In this document: one piece after another, positions 59,028 to 64,000 of the stretch
How positions within the stretch are numbered: position 1 is the first letter of the stretch
How the letters are laid out: every line of letters starts with the position of its first letter
Assembly: GCA_964588695.1 (NCBI GenBank)
Contig: CAZPQK010000008.1
Span: 94,131 to 158,130 of the forward strand
Source of the DNA: CAZPQK01 sp964588695
Lineage (GTDB): Bacteria > Krumholzibacteriota > Krumholzibacteriia > WVZY01 > JAKEHA01
Direction of reading: 5' to 3'
Length of the DNA: 64,000 bases
Notes under the pieces: generated by a model
Databases searched by the model: none
Seen by the model: only the letters and a program-made list of their open reading frames with translations
What the model was told of the DNA's origin: nothing
Program-made: the position numbers and the translations under genes

Positions 59028-59498
59028 CTATTCTTTCCAGCCGTCAAATTCGTCGAGTTTGCGTCCGAGCGCCAGTACGCAGCGACGTATCAGCGCGTAG
59101 GTTTCCTGGTAAGTTTCTTCGTTGCCACCGATGGGGTCGAGAACATCACCTTCGAGTTCGTCGTCAAAATCGGTCAGCAGAAAAGTGTAGGCAAGTGCGT
59201 CCGGATTTATCACACCCACGGTTTCGCGATGTTTGGCGCCCATGGTAACGATCAGGTCCGACTCACGCACCCGCGCAGCATCCAGCAGCCGGGCCCGATG
59301 ACCGGAGATGTCAATGCCAGCTTTGTCCGCAACTATAACCGACAAAGTCGAGGCCGGCATCCCCTCCATTGCGGAGGTACCCGCCGACGAAATCAGGGTA
59401 GTCGTGCTCGCCAGGTCGGGTAGGATAGATTTCGCCAACCCCTCGGCGAGGGGACTCCGGCAAGTGTTGCCAGAGCACACAAATAGAATTTTCTTCAA
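59028..59498 (-). CDS. Low-molecular-weight protein-tyrosine phosphatase (YwlE/Wzb-like)
   Basis: A 156-residue LMW-PTP. Active-site loop CSGNTCRSP (Cx5R) at residues 7-15 and general-acid region LDPIGGNEETYQ. Start is TTG 59498, giving LKKILFVCSGNTCRSPL as in the family, with AAGGA eight bases upstream; the longer frame to 59537 adds non-conserved residues. Bacterial relatives dephosphorylate protein Tyr or Arg (YwlE) or regulate polysaccharide export (Wzb). The rpiB/glyA/nrdR context fits the YwlE-type branch. First gene of the long minus-strand operon and directly behind a strong promoter. Confidence 0.93.
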   Translation of the reverse strand: MKKILFVCSGNTCRSPLAEGLAKSILPDLASTTTLISSAGTSAMEGMPASTLSVIVADKAGIDISGHRARLLDAARVRESDLIVTMGAKHRETVGVINPDALAYTFLLTDFDDELEGDVLDPIGGNEETYQETYALIRRCVLALGRKLDEFDGWKE

Positions 59499-59527
59499 TC
59501 GATTGATCCTTCGGCGTTTCTGGCTGC

Positions 59528-59556
59528 ACCATAACAACGGCGGGTGCCAGTGTCAA
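59528..59556 (-). promoter_or_regulatory. Strong sigma-70 promoter of the LMW-PTP operon
   Basis: Minus strand TTGACA (59556-59551), exactly 17 bases, TATGGT (59533-59528). Start near 59521, about 23 bases before the TTG start codon. Confidence 0.75.
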
Positions 59557-59568
59557 GGCGCAACCAGA

Positions 59569-59591
59569 GCGCTAACATGTTGTGTCAGCGC
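59569..59591. repeat. Operator-like palindrome between divergent genes
   Basis: GCGCTAACA (59569-59577), loop TGTTG, TGTCAGCGC (59583-59591): 9-bp arms with one mismatch, just upstream of the LMW-PTP -35 and 45-90 bases upstream of the barrel-gene promoter. Confidence 0.45.
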
Positions 59592-59633
59592 ACTTTATCG
59601 CGATTATCGACAAGGTTCGGGGCGAAGATTACA

Positions 59634-59662
59634 TTGACTACACCCCGGCCCGGGCCTTAATT
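59634..59662 (+). promoter_or_regulatory. Possible promoter of the outer-membrane barrel gene
   Basis: TTGACT (59634-59639), 17 bases, TTAATT (59657-59662). Good -35 with a weak -10, close to AAGGAG before ATG 59685. Confidence 0.4.
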
Positions 59663-59684
59663 AAAGTAACGCCTAAGGAGAAAT

Positions 59685-60476
59685 ATGAAACGATTGCTTG
59701 CCCTGATTCTGGCGCTGGCAGTGACCGTCCCCACCGGCGTTCTCGCCGACCCTATTCTTAAGCCCAGGAAATACTCAGGCCCGATCCCGCCGGGCTCCAT
59801 CACGTTGCGTGTTGGATTTCTGGCGGGCCCGGAAAACGAAGAAATGATCGACTTTCTCGATCGCCAGATCACGCCTCCCCAAACCGCGCTTAGCGAGGAC
59901 TTTGGTAATGGGATCAGCTTCGACCTGCTGTACACACACAAGTTCCACCCCCAGTTCGCGTTGCGCAGCGGCGTGACGGCGACATTCCTGCGATCCAACG
60001 GAGACGGAACCATTGTTCGACGGGACGGTGTGCCCGACTCATTGGGCGGCGCTGTGTTGGATTACGAACGCTCGTTTGATGTGGACATCTTCGTGTTGGA
60101 CGCCTCCGCTATGTACTACTTTTCCGACGCGGCAATCGACGAGTTCCAGAGCTACATTGGCGGCGGATTTAGCTTTGGATTCCCCCATGCAAAGTTCACC
60201 GAAGACCGCGTGGATAACACGCGAATCGACGGCGCCGACTACGGCCAGGTAATCGAACGCGACGAATGGTCTACGGAAGCCGGCGTCCACAGTTTTGTGG
60301 GAGCTTCCTACTACTTCGCGAGCACGTGGGCTTTTAACGCCGAATGGCGCTACCAGCTCATGCAAACCAAATTTCCGTTGTCAGCACGCAATGAAGACGG
60401 CGACCCAGAGGACGTACGCTTCGACGTTTTGTTTACGGGTTTCACGATCAGCGCCGGAATCACTCGCGCGTTTTAA
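59685..60476 (+). CDS. Outer-membrane beta-barrel protein
   Basis: A 263-residue exported protein (signal MKRLLALILALAVTVPTGVL, cut after AD). Alternating strands of OmpA/OmpW-like width (SITLRVGFLAGPENE, GISFDLLYTHKFHPQFALRS, IFVLDASAMYYFSD, SYIGGGFSFGFPHAKF, HSFVGASYYFASTWAFNAEW) end in a terminal Phe (TRAF). About eight strands are expected. AAGGAG precedes the ATG. Monocistronic, with a long terminator. Function unknown; such barrels are often structural or adhesive. Confidence 0.8.
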   Translation: MKRLLALILALAVTVPTGVLADPILKPRKYSGPIPPGSITLRVGFLAGPENEEMIDFLDRQITPPQTALSEDFGNGISFDLLYTHKFHPQFALRSGVTATFLRSNGDGTIVRRDGVPDSLGGAVLDYERSFDVDIFVLDASAMYYFSDAAIDEFQSYIGGGFSFGFPHAKFTEDRVDNTRIDGADYGQVIERDEWSTEAGVHSFVGASYYFASTWAFNAEWRYQLMQTKFPLSARNEDGDPEDVRFDVLFTGFTISAGITRAF

Positions 60477-60499
60477 GACTAGCGCTCCAGACCCCCATC

Positions 60500-60536
60500 A
60501 AAAACCAACGGCGAAAGCGTTCGTCGTTGGTTTTTT
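60500..60536 (+). terminator. Strong intrinsic terminator of the barrel gene
   Basis: A 16-bp hairpin: AAAAACCAACGGCGAA / TTCGTCGTTGGTTTTT around AGCG (one G-T pair), with the A and T ends giving a T tract on both strands. Confidence 0.93.
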
Positions 60537-60597
60537 GCTGCGGTTACCCTTCGTCTCGGATAACATCGGGCCAACAAAGTCACTTTTAGGAGGCACC

Positions 60598-62088
60598 ATG
60601 CTTAAGTCCGTCGTCGTTCGCCCATTTGCTCTTCCGGCAAAAGTCGATGCCATCATCGTCCCGGTGTTCGCCGGCGCGCGCACCCTGAGCGGGAACGCGA
60701 TTCGCGTTGACAAGGCTAGCAAAGGCGTGTTGACGGCGGCGCTGTCCGACCGCGCGTTCGCTGGCAACGCGGGCGAAACGCTCATGGCGCCGACACCAGG
60801 GAGCCGCGCTGCCGGCGCGGTGCTGATGGTCGGCATGGGTCCTAAGTCGGAATTCGGCGCCCGCGCCGCCGCGATCGCTGGCGGTGCGGCGAGCCGCGTG
60901 CTGGCCCGGCGCAAGCAGCGCAGCGCAGCGGTGGTCGATGATGGCATTAAAAACCTGGACGCGTTTGTTCACGGATTCACCAAAGGCTTTGCCCTGGGCC
61001 AATACAAATTCCGAGTTGGCGCCGCGCCCTCGTCGAGCGGGGTCCGCAAACTTGTAATTGCATGCGAACACGAACGTAGCGCGCTCACCCGAATCGCCAG
61101 ACGCGCTCTGCTGATTGCCGAGCACGAAGTCATCGTGCGCGACCTTGTCAACACACCTGCCAACATCATGACACCAGACGAATTGGCACAACAGGCCACC
61201 GCGCTGTGTCGCGAAAACGGTGTTAGCTGCACCGTACTAAAACGCGCACAGATAGAAAAAGCCGGACTCGACGCAGTTATGGCCGTGGCCAAGGGCAGCA
61301 CCCTCGATCCACGTTTCATCGTTATGCAGTACAACCGCTCCGAGCGCGACCTGCCCTGCGTATGCCTGGTCGGCAAGGGTGTAACGTTTGACTCTGGCGG
61401 AATTTCGATTAAGCCGTGGGCCAAGATGGAAGAAATGAAAGGTGATATGGCTGGTGCCGCGGTCGTGATTGCCAGCATGGCGGCTGCGGCCCGACTGGAA
61501 CTTCCGGTACGGCTTATCGGCATTGTGCCCGCGGTCGAAAACATGCCCGACGCGGGCGCGTTTCGGCCGGGCGATGTGATTAATACCTACGCTGGCAAGT
61601 CGATCGAAATCTACACGACTGACGCCGAAGGGCGTCTCATTCTCTCGGACGGAATTGCGTACGGAAAATCCGAATTTGAACCCGACGTGATTGTCGACTA
61701 CGCCACACTGACCGGCGCTGTGCTAATCGCGTTGGGTACCCGCATCGCCGGCGTGATGGGAAATTCGCAGCGACATATCGACGCGTTTGTAGCCGCCGGC
61801 AACGAGTCCGGCGAGCCCGCCTGGCAACTTCCGTTGGATCATGAGTTCATGGAAGCGGTACGGGGTACAATCTCGGACTTTAAGAACTATTCCGGGCGCG
61901 AAGGATCGTCCATTACCGCCGGTGCACTACTTGGCCACTTCGCTGGAAACACGCCGTGGTTACACGTCGACATCGCGGGAACGTTCTGGAGCAACGCCGC
62001 GCGCGGGCACTTTGCCAAAGGTGCCACTGGATACGGAGTCGATGTAACCATGGGTTTTCTTGAGGCTATTGCCGAACAGGACGGCTAG
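60598..62088 (+). CDS. pepA: Leucyl aminopeptidase PepA (M17)
   Basis: A 496-residue M17 aminopeptidase with two metal ions. C-terminal catalytic domain: VCLVGKGVTFDSGGISIKPW (Lys and Asp ligands), EEMKGDMAGAAVVIASM, VENMPDAGAFRPGDVINTYA, and IYTTDAEGRLILSDGIAYG, where NTDAEGR has become TTDAEGR. The N-terminal domain is more variable. ATG 60598 follows AGGAGG. Cytosolic hexamer in known members. The stop codon shares a palindromic CTAG with the stop of the convergent GT2 gene. Confidence 0.95.
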   Translation: MLKSVVVRPFALPAKVDAIIVPVFAGARTLSGNAIRVDKASKGVLTAALSDRAFAGNAGETLMAPTPGSRAAGAVLMVGMGPKSEFGARAAAIAGGAASRVLARRKQRSAAVVDDGIKNLDAFVHGFTKGFALGQYKFRVGAAPSSSGVRKLVIACEHERSALTRIARRALLIAEHEVIVRDLVNTPANIMTPDELAQQATALCRENGVSCTVLKRAQIEKAGLDAVMAVAKGSTLDPRFIVMQYNRSERDLPCVCLVGKGVTFDSGGISIKPWAKMEEMKGDMAGAAVVIASMAAAARLELPVRLIGIVPAVENMPDAGAFRPGDVINTYAGKSIEIYTTDAEGRLILSDGIAYGKSEFEPDVIVDYATLTGAVLIALGTRIAGVMGNSQRHIDAFVAAGNESGEPAWQLPLDHEFMEAVRGTISDFKNYSGREGSSITAGALLGHFAGNTPWLHVDIAGTFWSNAARGHFAKGATGYGVDVTMGFLEAIAEQDG

Positions 62089-63218
62089 ACCGGCTGCCCG
62101 GTGTCGGTGCGCTTCCAAACGTTCTTTTCGCGACGCGTCGCGAAAACCCAAAGGGCCGCGACCGCCGCTGCGTTTAGCACGATGAAAGTCCAGGCAAGGC
62201 GAGCGATTGGCCCGCCTACGCCCTGGCTTCCAACCAGTCCAAGCAAATAAAAAAGCAACTGCGCCGCAAACAGCGAGCTGTAGAACCATCCGCCTGCCAG
62301 CGCGCACATGACCAGCGCGGCAATGCACAAATACGGCACCAGCAACCGTAGTAGTTTGTGTGACACAAACTGAAAAAACACTCGGTTGCGAAGCGGGTTA
62401 ACCAGCGACGGCTCCATCGCAACCGCCTGAAAGTTTCCAGCGAGTGTCCGCACCTTGCGGGCAAACTCCTGACTGGAACTCTGCGACGCAAGGTCATACG
62501 CGCGAGCCGATCGCACAAACACCACGCGATAACCCGCAAGCACGATACGCATAGGCACCAAGAAATCATCCAGCAACGTATGCGGAGCAAGTTCTCGAAA
62601 CAGCTCCCGGCGAATGGCATATATGGACCCGGTGGCGCCAACCACAGAGTCGATCTGACTCTCCTTACGACGGATGAGTTTTTCATAGCGCCAATACATT
62701 CCGACACCTTCGCCGACGTCACCCCCGGCGCGCGGCTCGATAATAAGTTCACCGCTAACCGCGCCGACACGTTCGTCGCCGAACATCGCTACTAACTCAG
62801 CGAACACGTTTTCGGCAAAGCGCTGACGTGCATCACAGAACACGATGATTGGATGCGAAGCCGCGGCAACACCGTGGTTAAGCGCACCCGACTTGCCGGT
62901 CGCGGAAGCCAGCTCGACCACTTTCACCCGCTCCCCTTCAAACGTCCGCGCAATCTCGACGGTTCGATCGGTTGACCCGTCACTGACGACGACAATTTCG
63001 ACCAGGTCGTCGGGATAGTCCTGCGCCAGCAGGTTTTCGATGCGGGCTTTAACATTGATTTCTTCGTCTTTAACGGCCAGCACCACGCTCAACGCCTGAC
63101 TCTCGTAGCGCTTCGCAACCGGGCGGCGGCCGATCGCGGCCAGGACCAGCAGTAAAATCGGATAGCCCACGTAGGTGTAAGCGACAATGCCGATACATAT
63201 CCAAAAACCAACCGCCAC
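62085..63218 (-). CDS. GT2-family membrane glycosyltransferase
   Basis: A 377-residue inverting GT2 of the BcsA/HAS-like group. One N-terminal helix (CIGIVAYTYVGYPILLLVLA) precedes the catalytic domain (about 43-270). DxD-type and acceptor motifs: VVLAVKDEEINVKARIENLL, VVVSDGSTDRTVEIARTF, VFCDARQRFAENV, GATGSIYAIRRELF, LLDDFLVPMRIVLAGYRVVF and an R-rich ARKVRTLAGNFQ in place of QxxRW. Three or four C-terminal helices follow. Start GTG 63218 overlaps the deacetylase stop (TAGTG). Probably polymerises or extends a surface polysaccharide together with that deacetylase. Confidence 0.88.
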   Translation of the reverse strand: MAVGFWICIGIVAYTYVGYPILLLVLAAIGRRPVAKRYESQALSVVLAVKDEEINVKARIENLLAQDYPDDLVEIVVVSDGSTDRTVEIARTFEGERVKVVELASATGKSGALNHGVAAASHPIIVFCDARQRFAENVFAELVAMFGDERVGAVSGELIIEPRAGGDVGEGVGMYWRYEKLIRRKESQIDSVVGATGSIYAIRRELFRELAPHTLLDDFLVPMRIVLAGYRVVFVRSARAYDLASQSSSQEFARKVRTLAGNFQAVAMEPSLVNPLRNRVFFQFVSHKLLRLLVPYLCIAALVMCALAGGWFYSSLFAAQLLFYLLGLVGSQGVGGPIARLAWTFIVLNAAAVAALWVFATRREKNVWKRTDTGQPV

Positions 63219-64000
63219 TAGTTCCCTACTCCCGCACGGCGAACCACCTTGTACAACCGCTCACCGAGCAACCGCTTTAACCCATTCAACAGCGACGCGC
63301 GCAGCCTCCCCGGAAACAAACCCGCGCCGCCGACAACCAGGGCATCGAACTTGTGTGGCGGGGTCGTCTCCATCACCGCTAGTCGTCGCAGCCGGAACAT
63401 GCTGGAGTTTTCGTTATTGGAACCATACTCCGACGTGCACATACTCAAGTACCCGCAGCCCGCAAGCAGCTGCTCGGTGTCGTGGTTGAAGCGGCCTCCC
63501 GGCGGCGCAAAATGAGTTGGCTGGATGCCGGTAATTGCCTTGAGCGCGGCGGCCGGCGCTAACAGTTCCTGTTCCTGCTCGGCACGCGATAGCGTGTTGA
63601 AGAACCGGTGAGTTTGCCCATGCGTGCCGATATCCATCCCGGCCTCGTGCATCTCGCGAATCTGGTCGCGGCTTAATCCGCCGGGCGCGTCGATTCGGTT
63701 ACCGGTCACAAAGAAGGTCGCGCGAAATCCGCGATCGCGCAGCAACGGAAGCGCGTGATGAAAGTCACTAGAGTTACCGTCGTCAAACGTCACCACTACC
63801 CAAGGGGCGGTGTCACTGGTACCTGTCTCGCGCGCGGCGCGGACGTCGGCAACCGAAACCCCGCGGTAACCCAATTCGGCGATGCGACCCAATTGGCGCT
63901 CGAAATCACCCAGCGAAACCGCATAGCGGCGTTCTTCAGGGTCGTCGACCGGGCATTGCGCGGAGGCGACACGGTGGTACATGAGGATGTTGAACCGGCT
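63218..64000 (-). CDS. Polysaccharide deacetylase (5' end beyond window)
   Basis: A NodB-type deacetylase, open to the end of the window (261 codons seen; the frame continues upstream as SRFNILMYHRV, the usual N-terminal strand, so the real start is outside). Motifs: VVTFDDGNSSDFHHALPLLR (metal-binding Asp pair), GTHGQTHRFFNTLSRAEQEQ (HxxxH) and FAPPGGRFN. It removes acetyl or similar groups from poly-GlcNAc-like sugars. Coupled to the GT2 gene by a one-base overlap. With both, the locus resembles a small polysaccharide-synthesis cluster extending beyond the window. Confidence 0.9.
   Translation of the reverse strand, partial: SRFNILMYHRVASAQCPVDDPEERRYAVSLGDFERQLGRIAELGYRGVSVADVRAARETGTSDTAPWVVVTFDDGNSSDFHHALPLLRDRGFRATFFVTGNRIDAPGGLSRDQIREMHEAGMDIGTHGQTHRFFNTLSRAEQEQELLAPAAALKAITGIQPTHFAPPGGRFNHDTEQLLAGCGYLSMCTSEYGSNNENSSMFRLRRLAVMETTPPHKFDALVVGGAGLFPGRLRASLLNGLKRLLGERLYKVVRRAGVGN

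Noticed and set aside
1..64000. tRNA, rRNA, CRISPR, insertion sequence or prophage
   Set aside because: No tRNA-like cloverleaf, repeat-spacer array, transposase or phage gene was seen in the gaps or coding regions.

Overview
The window looks like chromosomal DNA of a free-living Gram-negative bacterium. Signs of an outer membrane are lipoprotein signals, two predicted outer-membrane barrels and secreted proteins. Two tandem proteins (23010-25749) end in the YPNPFNP...GVYFYRL...MVxLK type of C-terminal domain (FlgD-like or type IX sorting). Together with ECF sigma/anti-sigma pairs, HEAT proteins and DUF4252 proteins, this suggests a lineage in or near the FCB superphylum (Krumholzibacteriota/Eisenbacteria-like). 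That placement is inference. The sequence is moderately GC-rich. I see no rRNA, tRNA, insertion sequence, prophage or CRISPR array. Genes are packed tightly, with many ATGA, GTGA or TAGTG overlaps and frequent GTG or TTG starts.

Region by region. (1) 1-6867, minus strand: an apparent operon of a metallophosphoesterase lipoprotein, an NTT-type nucleotide transporter fused to HEAT repeats, a stand-alone cyclic-nucleotide-binding protein, a soluble PAS histidine kinase, a single-domain response regulator, and a secreted peptidase-MA-like protein that runs off the window. (2) 6882-11863, minus strand: a DUF4097-like protein with its own promoter and terminator, then MBL hydrolase, DJ-1/PfpI, methyltransferase, GT4 glycosyltransferase and a DUF692-like TIM barrel. 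(3) 11943-19925: two ECF sigma/anti-sigma modules on either side of thiC, one with two DUF4252 proteins and one with a HEAT-repeat exoprotein. (4) 19969-31438, plus strand: M14 peptidase, two LVIVD proteins, an ABC-2 exporter, a split saccharopine pathway (LKR and SDH as separate genes) and mutY. (5) 31531-36189: YceI, a membrane pyrophosphatase with a long structured leader, and a 33-residue membrane protein coupled to a sodium:solute symporter. (6) 36259-42711: a metal-handling operon (permease, His-rich small protein, His/Asp/Glu-rich porin, ZnuA-like and ZnuB-like proteins) without an ATPase gene, then an S9 peptidase. (7) 42780-47608, minus strand: a repeat lipoprotein, a sigma-54 activator, a 29-residue peptide gene with a near-consensus sigma-54 promoter, and DJ-1. 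(8) 47726-59498: a plus-strand lipoprotein, then a long minus-strand housekeeping run (LMW-PTP, rpiB, glyA, nrdR, exoprotein, tatC, rsfS, argS, sugar kinase, unknown, HD-GYP, purM). (9) 59569-64000: an outer-membrane barrel, pepA, and a GT2/polysaccharide-deacetylase pair cut by the window end.

The strongest leads are the sigma-54 regulator with its 29-residue peptide gene and complex 370-base control region (46525-47024), the NTT-HEAT/cNMP/two-component operon (1-6867), the structured hppA leader, the symporter-coupled 33-residue protein, the metal operon lacking its ATPase, and an arginyl-tRNA synthetase without a recognisable HIGH motif. All promoters and hairpins were read by eye. No folding, alignment or database search was run.
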